From Bacteroides cellulosilyticus (GTDB lineage: Bacteria > Bacteroidota > Bacteroidia > Bacteroidales > Bacteroidaceae), in the NCBI RefSeq assembly GCF_020091405.1, contig NZ_CP081903.1, positions 3,596,501-3,660,500 of the forward strand: 64,000 nucleotides of DNA, written 5' to 3'. Under the pieces are notes generated by a model. That model worked only from the letters and a program-made list of their open reading frames with translations, was not told the origin of the DNA and ran no database searches. The position numbers and the translations under genes are program-made. Shown one piece after another: positions 46,379 through 54,657 of the stretch (position 1 is its first letter; each line of letters begins with the position of its first letter).

Positions 46379-46603
46379 TCAATTGGAGTTGCTAGATGTA
46401 CTTTGTGAATCATTGGCATTTCCATTAGCATGCGTAGATGATCCTCCATAATAAGAATCATTAGGCCCTTGTTGAGGACCAGCATAGGAGCAGAGACATA
46501 CGCTAATGCAAGCACAAGCCCCACCTTTAAGCATGTTTTGTTCTCTTTCTGCCATCTCGTCTTGAGCAAGATTCTGCAAAGAAATTTTTTTAAGTTTCTT
46601 CAT
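46379..46603 (-). CDS. RiPP precursor peptide, GG-Bacteroidales family (locus C)
   Basis: A 74-residue peptide. The leader KKLKKISLQNLAQDEMAER, then EQNMLKGG (Gly27-Gly28) is the signature of the GG-Bacteroidales natural product precursors (TIGR04149-like). The core begins ACACISVCLC, with Cys30, Cys32, Cys36 and Cys38 in a symmetric CxCxxxCxC pattern, followed by a tail (39-74) made largely of Ser, Thr, Asn, Gly, Gln and Tyr. It lies 14 bp after the GT2-GT4 gene. The cysteines are candidate targets of the radical SAM enzyme, and the Ser/Thr/Asn tail of the glycosyltransferases; both are inference. Confidence 0.88.
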   Translation of the reverse strand: MKKLKKISLQNLAQDEMAEREQNMLKGGACACISVCLCSYAGPQQGPNDSYYGGSSTHANGNANDSQSTSSNSN

Positions 46604-46617
46604 ACTTTAGATGTTTT

Positions 46618-48717
46618 TTAATTGTTAAGATAAGTATCACATGGATTTTCCATGTGATTGTATATATCATGAATTCTCCTGCAGAAAGAATCCAATGAAT
46701 AACACTCTAAAACCTTATTTCTAGCTTCCTTTGTCATCTGACTGTTCGATTTCTCACTAATTAAATAGCTGATAATCTTTTCTTTCAATGATTTAACATC
46801 CCAATTCTCCCCATATTCAAACACAGTACCCAATTCTCCGTTTTCTACTATTTCTTTCAGTCCTGTCGTATTATTGACAATAACCGGAAGCCTGTGCATC
46901 ATCATCTCAACAGCTACATATCCAAATTCCTCATGTTTAGAAGGTACTACTCCAATATCTGCTATGGCATACAAGTCATATAGCTGCTCCTTAGGGAGGA
47001 ATCCGGTAAAAACCAATCCTGACCAACATGGAGCGGCAGTACTGAAAGCAAGAGTATAATTTCCACTTCCGGCTATAACCAATTTTGTATTAGGAATCTC
47101 TCTCTGTACTAATTTGACGGCTTTTATCAATTCTGCAAAACCTTTTACTAAATCAATTCTACCCGCAAATAATACTATTTTGTCATTATCATTAAATCCG
47201 TATTTCTTTCGCAAAGAATTTAGTTCTTCTTTATTTCTTGGTTGATATTCATCTTTTAGAGCATTTGGAACAAAGACTAATTTGTCTTGGGGGATTTCAT
47301 AAAGTTCTTTCAGCATTCTATAAGAATGGTTAGCTATTGTTACTACATAGTCACAACACTCCATCATAAATGCCTTTTCTCGTTCAAAAGTTTTCTTTAC
47401 CTGATTATCTTTGTTTCCTATAGGATTGGCTAAAATTTGTTTTAGCCAATCCTGATCTCCCAATAAATCAAAGCTCCAATCAGTATAGTGAAGAGTGAAT
47501 ACAATTTTGGCCTGCAATTTCTTTTTGAATAGCAAAGCTAAATCATGATGGATAGCAAAGTTGAAATGGCAATAGATTTTTTTAGGTAATGTGAGACGTG
47601 AAGCTAAATAGTAAAATACCCCTCTATAATATTGTTTTTCATCCAAGGATGAACTGTAATATTGCATTTTGCCCGGCATTGGTATTTCGTAATAGGCAAT
47701 TCCGTCTTTTATCTTCCACTGTACTTCTTTGGAACGAGCATGCAAAATAATTACATTCAGGTTCCATGCTGAAAGATCAAAGCATTGGGTCAATTGGCTG
47801 ATATATGTGCCTACTCCATACTTTCCTGCTACACTCTCTTCTGAAATAATGAACAAACATTTCTTTGAAGAGGTACTTAATTCATTTTCGTATAGATTTT
47901 GGGCACGTTCGTATAAGGAATCCGCTTGTAATAGAAACGCTTGTTCTGTTTCGTCACATTCTTTACCATTTACCTTTTCTTTTATAAATTCCTTCAATCT
48001 TGAATTTATGAAAAAAAGAGACTCGGAACGCCTTATCAGGTTGCGGTCACTATGCATAATAGAGCCTTGCCGTTGGCGGTAGAAATAAAAATCAATATTA
48101 ATATCAATAACTTTCTTGGCAAAAAATAGTGCATAAGGCATAAAGAATTCATCTTCATGAAAGGCAGCTTCAAAGTGTAATTGATTCTGTCGAATAAATT
48201 CCAGTCGGTACAAGTTACTCCATACCATAGGTATATAGCATCCTGTTTTCATTAATAACTTGAAACATTGTTTTCCTTCCATCGTTCCGGGATAGGATTG
48301 AAAAACTGCGGATTTATCGCCTACCCGGTGTGAGGTGCCATCTTCATAGGTATATAGAACGCTGCCGAGGACAATGTCAGCCGAATAGGTATCGGCACGT
48401 AAAAACAATTGTTCGAAGGCGTCTTTGGACACATAATCGTCACCGTCTACAAAACCAATGTATTTGCCTCGTGCCAGAGATAAACCAACGTTGCGGCTTT
48501 GGGTTAATCCTTTGTTTGACTGATGAACAACACGGAAACGCTGATCGGAATGGGCATACATTTCCGCTATCTCACCCGTCTTGTCTGTAGAACCATCATC
48601 AATAATAATCACTTCTATCTCTTTTAATGTTTGACATTTTAGAGAATGAAGGCATTCCTCAATGTAGTTTTCTACATTGTAAGCCGGGATTAATATGCTG
48701 ACTTTAATATTATTCAT
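46618..48717 (-). CDS. Two-domain glycosyltransferase (GT2 + GT4), GG-Bacteroidales system
   Basis: A 699-residue protein. Residues 1 to about 230 form a GT2 domain (SILIPAYNVENYIEECL, IIDDGSTDKTG, IGFVDGDDYVS); from about 290 a GT4 domain follows (KYGVGTYISQL, ILHARSKEV, LFAGRIDLVKGFAELIKAV, PSKHEEFGYVAVEMMMH). This plan fits the glycosyltransferase recorded with GG-Bacteroidales peptide systems (TIGR04157-like, from memory). It precedes the precursor by 14 bp and overlaps the LanC-like gene by 8 bp, which argues for action on the peptide. Confidence 0.87.
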   Translation of the reverse strand: MNNIKVSILIPAYNVENYIEECLHSLKCQTLKEIEVIIIDDGSTDKTGEIAEMYAHSDQRFRVVHQSNKGLTQSRNVGLSLARGKYIGFVDGDDYVSKDAFEQLFLRADTYSADIVLGSVLYTYEDGTSHRVGDKSAVFQSYPGTMEGKQCFKLLMKTGCYIPMVWSNLYRLEFIRQNQLHFEAAFHEDEFFMPYALFFAKKVIDINIDFYFYRQRQGSIMHSDRNLIRRSESLFFINSRLKEFIKEKVNGKECDETEQAFLLQADSLYERAQNLYENELSTSSKKCLFIISEESVAGKYGVGTYISQLTQCFDLSAWNLNVIILHARSKEVQWKIKDGIAYYEIPMPGKMQYYSSSLDEKQYYRGVFYYLASRLTLPKKIYCHFNFAIHHDLALLFKKKLQAKIVFTLHYTDWSFDLLGDQDWLKQILANPIGNKDNQVKKTFEREKAFMMECCDYVVTIANHSYRMLKELYEIPQDKLVFVPNALKDEYQPRNKEELNSLRKKYGFNDNDKIVLFAGRIDLVKGFAELIKAVKLVQREIPNTKLVIAGSGNYTLAFSTAAPCWSGLVFTGFLPKEQLYDLYAIADIGVVPSKHEEFGYVAVEMMMHRLPVIVNNTTGLKEIVENGELGTVFEYGENWDVKSLKEKIISYLISEKSNSQMTKEARNKVLECYSLDSFCRRIHDIYNHMENPCDTYLNN

Positions 48718-49333
48718 AAATGGTTCTTAGTTTTACTAATCCTCTTTTCCAACTTTTTTCCTTCGAAAAGGGATGAGTTGCTAATAGATCTAATATCCGA
48801 TTCCATGTAGAATCTGTATTATATTGCATGGAATACAGCAGAATGTTGTTTCTTTGGCAAGCCTCTTCCAACTCTTTCAGGTAAGAAGAATCAAAAGGTT
48901 GGTTATTTTTTATTGTTCTGACACTATCAATGCGGCTTCGCACATATATTGCAATACCTTCCAATCCATATTCAAAAGTCATATCGGACATTCTACGTAC
49001 ATCACGTTCCATTATTTTCCGGTCAATGTCACATAATATATCATCTGTATCTCCTTCTATGAAATTTAGCCTTTTCATTAACTCAATTCCCCAACCAATG
49101 CCGCATAATCCATCTGCAAAAGTAATGGGAAGACCTATGTGAAGATTATCGCATATATCATCCAATAATTCTCCGGCAAAATCTTCGTACCAGTTGTTAT
49201 GGGTATATCGTGCCTGAAAGAAAAAGAATAAGGCTATACCCATTTTTCCTTCAAGAAGACTTGGATTTAGACAGAAACCTCCATTTAGTATCTGGTAATC
49301 TGTTATTTGTTTTATGGATGAATTATACGGCAT
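48710..49333 (-). CDS. LanC-like protein, short (locus C)
   Basis: The longest frame begins with TTG at 49339; ATG 49333 (MPYNSSIKQITDY) is preferred. The product is 207 residues. Repeat motifs SLLEGKMGIALFFFFQARYT and LPITFADGLCGIGWGIELM match the LanC-like alpha-toroid repeats. At this length only part of a LanC barrel is present, and the zinc ligands are not visible. It may work with the other LanC-like protein (37669-38613), each supplying half of a barrel; that is speculation. It overlaps the GT2-GT4 gene by 8 bp. Confidence 0.68.
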   Translation of the reverse strand: MPYNSSIKQITDYQILNGGFCLNPSLLEGKMGIALFFFFQARYTHNNWYEDFAGELLDDICDNLHIGLPITFADGLCGIGWGIELMKRLNFIEGDTDDILCDIDRKIMERDVRRMSDMTFEYGLEGIAIYVRSRIDSVRTIKNNQPFDSSYLKELEEACQRNNILLYSMQYNTDSTWNRILDLLATHPFSKEKSWKRGLVKLRTIYE

Positions 49334-49367
49334 ATACAATTGCGAGAAAGAAAGATTTATGGTTTAT

Positions 49368-49730
49368 TTATTTTATATAAAATGTTCCATATAGATTTGT
49401 TCCACGAGGCGTTGTAATCGTAATGTGATACATGCCTTGTGAAGGATGATCTATATAAAATGCTTCTGTCTGGAATTCAGTAAAAGAAACCGTACGACTT
49501 TCTGTTTCACCTTCAGAACTGGTAAGTGTAATTGTAACATCAGTCATGGCTATGTAGAATTGCACGAATACAGCATTCTCTTCTAGATATGCTTTAAGAG
49601 GAAATGATAAAGATTTGGTTTGTGCTAGTTCTATTTCACCTTTTATCTTAATATCTTTTGCTTCATCTGAAACGATACTATAAATCGGAAGACTGAATAA
49701 TATTAAAATCGATAAAACTACTGTTCTCAT
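49368..49730 (-). CDS. DUF3244-type small secreted protein (locus C)
   Basis: A 120-residue protein with a signal peptide (VVLSILILFSLPIYSIVS) and one beta-sandwich-like domain ending in GMYHITITTPRGTNLYGTFY. It resembles the DUF3244-like protein of locus A in size, export signal and C-terminal pattern. A TAATTTTG -7-like element lies at 49754-49761, at a distance similar to that in locus A. Function is unknown. Confidence 0.7.
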   Translation of the reverse strand: MRTVVLSILILFSLPIYSIVSDEAKDIKIKGEIELAQTKSLSFPLKAYLEENAVFVQFYIAMTDVTITLTSSEGETESRTVSFTEFQTEAFYIDHPSQGMYHITITTPRGTNLYGTFYIK

Positions 49731-49894
49731 AATATTTATTTTTTGGTTTGTGACAAAATTAGATAGAAAAAAGGAACATTATCATAGAAATTGGAAATAT
49801 TGTGAGATTATATAATTTGTTGTAGATTAATTTGTTACATTAGCTCTTGTGTGGTTTTTGCGACAAAATAAGAACTCTTTTGGTGGAAGTGATA

Positions 49895-50464
49895 TCAAAA
49901 ACCAGGTAGTTTCTCGTATATAGATATGTATTCTTTTAATATTCTAGAATTTTTTCTTTTGTTTATGGTGAATATGCCTAATGTATCAGCTTGCTCTTCT
50001 AATTTTAAAAAGGGACACACAACAAAATAAATAGGGCGGTTAAAAAAATCGTGTATCATGATTCTGGTTTCTGGGGAACAGTGCAGACAAGCTTGTAATA
50101 TGCATGCTACTCTGAAACGTCCGTCTACCAATACTAAATCGTATGATGTCTTTTCATGAAAGGCTGAGGATGAATATAGTGGCCATTGATTTTGATTACT
50201 ATTGTCTATGGGATATCCCCATTCACCAGTTGGCCCTATGTTGATTAGTAATGGTTTTATACGTTTGGTATATACACCGCATTTTATGGAGGGTATATTT
50301 AAGAGTTTCTCATTCCAGAAAGAGGCATCAGATTCTACTACTGTTATATGCTTAATGGTCTCTATTTCTGTAGCCAACAAAGTGCTGTTCCCGGAACCAA
50401 ATTCCAGATAGTTTTGAGATTGCATGAGTGCTTTACGTAATAAAGCTAATTCTTTTTCAGTCAT
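49895..50464 (-). CDS. SAM-dependent methyltransferase-like protein (locus C)
   Basis: ATG 50464 (MTEKELALLRKAL) is preferred; the longer frame starts inside the upstream regulator gene. The product is 189 residues with a Rossmann-type motif I YLEFGSGNSTLLA and an acidic YDLVLVDGRFRVA motif. It may methylate the peptide or a sugar. Its gene begins 25 bp after the TPR-HTH regulator gene, so the two probably share a transcript. Confidence 0.65.
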   Translation of the reverse strand: MTEKELALLRKALMQSQNYLEFGSGNSTLLATEIETIKHITVVESDASFWNEKLLNIPSIKCGVYTKRIKPLLINIGPTGEWGYPIDNSNQNQWPLYSSSAFHEKTSYDLVLVDGRFRVACILQACLHCSPETRIMIHDFFNRPIYFVVCPFLKLEEQADTLGIFTINKRKNSRILKEYISIYEKLPGF

Positions 50465-50489
50465 TTTCTTTAAGGTTAAATTTATAATA

Positions 50490-52232
50490 TTATGTATGTT
50501 TATATCTATTATGTGCATATGCCATTATAAAATCGATAAAGCTTTCTTTACTCCCTTTTGAAAAGCCGAACTTTTCGCATATACGGCTGATGTACCGTTC
50601 AATGCTTCGAGGTTGTACATTGAGAAGCTGTGCGACAGTATCAAGAGGTAAGCCTAAAGCTGTCAAGTAACAAATGTCTTTTTCACGTCCGGTGAGTGAG
50701 GGGTATTTGTCATTCAAACGGATTGCAAAGTTTTGATGGGTGATATCCAGCCAGTGGTGGAGATTATCTCTATTTGCAGCCGGAGTATATTCTTTTTGTT
50801 CCGTAATTCTGAGGAATGTTTGTAACGCTTCGGCATCTGCTGATGAAACGGAGATGTCTTTTGCCCGGAACATGGTTTCCAGCTGCTTTATACGTGTATC
50901 TTTTTCTCCTTTTTCATTCTGTAAGTCTATGATTTTATTTAAAGCCTCTTCTCGTTCCAGGCTGTGTAGATTCTCGCTTTCTTCTACCATTGTTTGGAGG
51001 ACATCTATCCGCTCTTGTAACTTGATAGACCCTTGTTTTTGTTGGGATAACTCTTTTCCTTTTTGTTTCCTATATATTTTCAGACTATAAAAATAGAGGG
51101 ATATTAATGCTATCACTATTAAGAATCCAATAGCAATAGTGAGATACCAATTCATTCGTATTTCGGCATTTTGCCTGAGGGTAATGGACTTGTCATATTT
51201 TAGTTGTAATTCTCTGATTTCCGTACTTTTTAGCTCATCCCGAACGGAATCAATAACTGCAGTGTATTTTTTAAGATACCCAACAGCTTTCTTATATTGT
51301 TTATCCTCTTCTGCTTGTTTATATAATGTAGAATAGATATTCACTTTTACAGTTAAATCAGATGTTCCCAAAGCCGCATATAATAAACTGTCAGCTTTTT
51401 CTTTATGTCCCATTTTGATATATAGTTCTCCCCATACGGATAGTGCTTTATAACTAAGTTTTCCATTTGAAACTTCTTTCAACTTCTGTAGAAATATCTC
51501 TGCTTCAGTATATTTTTCCTTATACATTTTTTGTACCGCTATGTTGTGGAATATTTTGGCTTGGATATTAGAGCCTACTTTTGAGACTATGTTTAGAAGT
51601 TCTGAAGTACACCATTCAGCACTATCTTGTTTATTCTGGTAATCAGATGAAATATATATCCCCATTAGATTAATTAAATCGTTGGTGCTATTTGATAAAT
51701 ATTTTTCTGCTTTATTGATAGATAACGATTTCTTATAGTATGTTTTAGCTATATCGTAATTCAATTCCATTTGATTCAAATATCCCAAATCACTATATAT
51801 CCGTGCAATCAGATGAGTATCCGTCATTTTCGGTATGCACTCTTCTGCCTGTTTGTATGCCTGGATCGCCTTTTCGGATTCGTGCAACTCATTCAATACG
51901 CTCCCTTTGTACAGATATGCTGCTCCTTTTCTGTCGGCATTTTCTTTTTCCTTATAATAATTGATTGCAATATTTATCAGAGAATCTGAAGGTGCCAAGA
52001 TGTTACAGCGGTATTTTGCTTGTGTCAGTAGCAAGGCATAGTCCGCCTGTTCTTTTCCTTTGAGTTTTTCCGGCGAAGAGATTTGTTCCAGTATCTGTAA
52101 AGTAGAATCCGGCTTTTCCCATATCTGGGCTTCTGCCAACTCCAATAGTTTGGCAGTATTATCACGCTGACACGAAGAAAGGCATGCACAGCATAATAAG
52201 ATATATAAGATAGCAGTTTGTCTATTTTTCAT
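50490..52232 (-). CDS. Membrane TPR-HTH (LuxR-like) transcriptional regulator (locus C)
   Basis: ATG 52232 gives a lipoprotein-like signal (LYILLCCACLSSC, Cys21). The product is 580 residues: TPR repeats, a membrane span near 359-380 (WYLTIAIGFLIVIALISLYF), a coiled coil and a C-terminal HTH (YPSLTGREKDICYLTALG, then VAQLLNVQPRSIERYISRIC) of LuxR type. The plan matches the locus A regulator. Periplasmic TPR and cytoplasmic HTH would let it relay an extracytoplasmic signal, perhaps the exported peptide, straight to DNA. Confidence 0.8.
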   Translation of the reverse strand: MKNRQTAILYILLCCACLSSCQRDNTAKLLELAEAQIWEKPDSTLQILEQISSPEKLKGKEQADYALLLTQAKYRCNILAPSDSLINIAINYYKEKENADRKGAAYLYKGSVLNELHESEKAIQAYKQAEECIPKMTDTHLIARIYSDLGYLNQMELNYDIAKTYYKKSLSINKAEKYLSNSTNDLINLMGIYISSDYQNKQDSAEWCTSELLNIVSKVGSNIQAKIFHNIAVQKMYKEKYTEAEIFLQKLKEVSNGKLSYKALSVWGELYIKMGHKEKADSLLYAALGTSDLTVKVNIYSTLYKQAEEDKQYKKAVGYLKKYTAVIDSVRDELKSTEIRELQLKYDKSITLRQNAEIRMNWYLTIAIGFLIVIALISLYFYSLKIYRKQKGKELSQQKQGSIKLQERIDVLQTMVEESENLHSLEREEALNKIIDLQNEKGEKDTRIKQLETMFRAKDISVSSADAEALQTFLRITEQKEYTPAANRDNLHHWLDITHQNFAIRLNDKYPSLTGREKDICYLTALGLPLDTVAQLLNVQPRSIERYISRICEKFGFSKGSKESFIDFIMAYAHNRYKHT

Positions 52233-52420
52233 AATACTTGATTTGAATGTAAATTCAATAGACAAAGGTGGGAACAATTATTTTATTCTATGTTTAGAAA
52301 TGGTTCATTTGCCTGCTATAATTATGCCATTTTCCTATTTCTCATCCATAATCTTTGGGGCAAGGCGTGTTTTTTGTTTTTACAGGTTTAAATGCTGCAT
52401 AAATTACCCATAGGTAGTTG

Positions 52421-52489
52421 GCGAACTACTAGTAAGTAATCACCCAACTACTAGTAAGTAATTGCTCGACTACTACTAGGTAATTACTT
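52421..52489. repeat. 23-bp tandem repeat, three units
   Basis: Units at 52421-52443, 52444-52466 and 52467-52489 share aactactagtaagtaat with small changes. The array lies between locus C and the amylase gene, in the 350-bp gene-free interval 52233-52582. Confidence 0.85.
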
Positions 52490-52522
52490 AACTAAGACAA
52501 AGCGAATTTGGTGTAAGGATAC

Positions 52523-52562
52523 AAAAAAAACGCAGAGCATGCATATATCTCTGCGTTTTTTT
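52523..52562 (-). terminator. Intrinsic terminator of the amylase gene
   Basis: cgcagag (52531-52537) pairs with ctctgcg (52549-52555), extended by A8/T7. On the minus strand it follows the amylase stop codon and ends in a U run. Confidence 0.85.
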
Positions 52563-52582
52563 GTTTTCTGGTAAAATACTGT

Positions 52583-54433
52583 TTACAGTTCAATCACCAA
52601 TGATTCTCTTGGTCCCATTGTCAGCGATTCACCGAATGCAACTGTCTTTCCACTAAGAATATCTTTTCCTTGTTTGGAATCTTTCAGTATTTCTTTGTAG
52701 AATTTCAAAGGAACAGTAGTCTCGGCATCTGTACCATTCAGCATTACGAATACGGTTTTACCTTCGTGCTGGCGGGCATACGCATAAACACCGTTCTGTA
52801 CCATGAATTGCACCATGCTACCTTTGGCAATGACATCGTTTCCTTTACGCCAGTTCAATAAGGTCTTGTAGAAGTTATAACATTCGTTCTGTATCTTGCT
52901 GCGTCCTGCGGCTGTTAATGCGGTTTCTGTATCGCCAGACCATCCACCGGGGAAGTCCTTACGAACGTATCCGTCACTCTTGCTCTTTACACCGTTCATC
53001 ATGATTTCCGTACCATAGTAGAGTTGCGGAATACGGCGGGTGGTAAGTAGCAAGGTAGAAGCTTGTTTCAGCATTGGCAGATTGTCGCCTTCACCCAGGA
53101 AGCGGTCGGTATCATGGTTTTCGATAAATGCCAGTACGGAAGCCGGGTTGGGGTAGAGGAAGTCGTATACGAAGCTATTGTACACGCGATCCAGACCTTT
53201 GAACCATGTTTCGGTCTGCTCGTTCTTGGCAGTGTTGATTTTATCGAAGAAGCTGAAGTCCATAACGGTTTTCAGGTTACTGTTCTTCGGGGCAGAGAGT
53301 TTGGAATCCATTTGCCACCAGGCTGTATAAGCCGGTTCGGTAACCCAGGTTTCGCCTACGGTGTTGTAGTTGGGGTATTCTTCGTTCAGCTCTTTCATCC
53401 AGTTGCTCATGGCGTCATAGTCGGCATACGGATAAGTGTCCATGCGGATACCGTCGATATTGGCGTACTCAATCCACCAGAAGCTGTTCTGTACAAGGTA
53501 GCGATATACGTGCGGATTCTTTTGGTTAAGGTCCGGCATAGCGGTAACAAACCAACCGTCGTTCATCTGGTCGAAATCGTATTGTGAAGTATAAGGATCA
53601 ACGTGCGGAGTCAGTTTGAAAGAAGTCTGCACGAAGTTCTTTTCATGATCGGGATTGTTGAACCAGTCTTTAGACGGCATATCTTTAATCCATGGATGTT
53701 CTACACCGCAGTGGTTGAAGATCATATCCATTACAATCTTGATGCCGCGGTCGTGGCATTTGGATATCAGTTGCTGATACTCTTCGTTGGTACCGAAACG
53801 CGGATCAACTTTATAGTAATCGGTAGTAGCATAGCCGTGGTACGAACCGCCGGTCATATTGTTTTCCAGTACCGGAGTGAACCAAAGTGCGGTTATACCC
53901 AGGTCGGAGAAGTAATCCAGATTTTGCTCGATACCTGCAAGGTCACCACCATGGCGGGCATTCGGATCATTGCGGTCTACTTTGTATTCGGCCATGCCGG
54001 GGATTTGGTCATTGTCCGGATTGCCGTTTGCGAAACGGTCGGGCATCAACAGGTAGAGGGCGTCGGAAGCATCAAAACCTTTGTGTTCACAGCTTTTCTT
54101 GCCGCGTGCTTTCAGTTCATACTCTTTGACGATTTTCTTTTTGCCTTGTGCAAAAGTGAGAGCTACTTTACCGGGTTTCACATCTTTCTCCAGTCTCAGG
54201 TAGACAATCAGGTAGTTCGGGCTTTCCAGCTTGACAGTGCTGCTCAAAGAAACGCCGGGATAGTTGACGGTAACGGAAGAGTTACCGATGTCTTCACCGT
54301 AGACCATAAGTTGGAGTTCGGGATTTTGCATTCCGGCGTACCAAAACGGAGGGTCGATTTTGTTTACGTTCATAGCTGCATACGTACTAAGGGAAAGTAA
54401 AAACGTTCCCAGGATAAGGAATAATTTTTTCAT
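52583..54433 (-). CDS. SusA-like alpha-amylase/neopullulanase (GH13)
   Basis: A 616-residue exported glycosidase: signal peptide (LILGTFLLSLSTYAA), an N-terminal beta-sandwich, then a GH13 TIM barrel with MIFNHCGVEHPW, the nucleophile region IDGIRMDTYPYAD near residue 329, the acid/base TVGETWV near 357 and the third carboxylate FIENHDTDR near 438, and a C-terminal beta domain. It resembles the periplasmic SusA that cuts malto-oligosaccharides. No susC, susD or susR gene is adjacent, so it is not part of a sus operon here. Confidence 0.9.
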   Translation of the reverse strand: MKKLFLILGTFLLSLSTYAAMNVNKIDPPFWYAGMQNPELQLMVYGEDIGNSSVTVNYPGVSLSSTVKLESPNYLIVYLRLEKDVKPGKVALTFAQGKKKIVKEYELKARGKKSCEHKGFDASDALYLLMPDRFANGNPDNDQIPGMAEYKVDRNDPNARHGGDLAGIEQNLDYFSDLGITALWFTPVLENNMTGGSYHGYATTDYYKVDPRFGTNEEYQQLISKCHDRGIKIVMDMIFNHCGVEHPWIKDMPSKDWFNNPDHEKNFVQTSFKLTPHVDPYTSQYDFDQMNDGWFVTAMPDLNQKNPHVYRYLVQNSFWWIEYANIDGIRMDTYPYADYDAMSNWMKELNEEYPNYNTVGETWVTEPAYTAWWQMDSKLSAPKNSNLKTVMDFSFFDKINTAKNEQTETWFKGLDRVYNSFVYDFLYPNPASVLAFIENHDTDRFLGEGDNLPMLKQASTLLLTTRRIPQLYYGTEIMMNGVKSKSDGYVRKDFPGGWSGDTETALTAAGRSKIQNECYNFYKTLLNWRKGNDVIAKGSMVQFMVQNGVYAYARQHEGKTVFVMLNGTDAETTVPLKFYKEILKDSKQGKDILSGKTVAFGESLTMGPRESLVIEL

Positions 54434-54558
54434 GATATTAGCTTTTCGTTATTATATCCGTATTTTGGTGCTAATATAAGCAAATAGCGGAGAAAGCTGC
54501 CGCTACTCCGCTATTATATACTTTATAATGTTATGCAAACGTTTTCAATGAATTAGCT

Positions 54559-54657
54559 ACGAGCTACAAGTTACAAGCTACAGGCTACAGGCTACGAGTT
54601 ACGAGTAGCTGCGCTATTACACAGCAAACCACTTGTAGCTCGTAACTTGTAGCTTGT
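54559..54657. repeat. Iterated gctac(a/g)ag words forming an inverted repeat
   Basis: Five or so copies of gctac(a/g)(a/g)g/gttac words run from 54554 to 54606. The block 54559-54584 is inverted, with few mismatches, at 54632-54657, where it touches the stop codon of the TPR gene. A long hairpin is possible. Confidence 0.75.

Noticed and set aside
46342..46569. 75-codon frame overlapping the locus C precursor
   Set aside because: It is the same DNA in another frame. The frame at 46379-46603 has the GG leader and is the convincing one.
52583..54433. Part of a starch utilisation (sus) operon
   Set aside because: No susC, susD or sus regulator gene lies next to the amylase.
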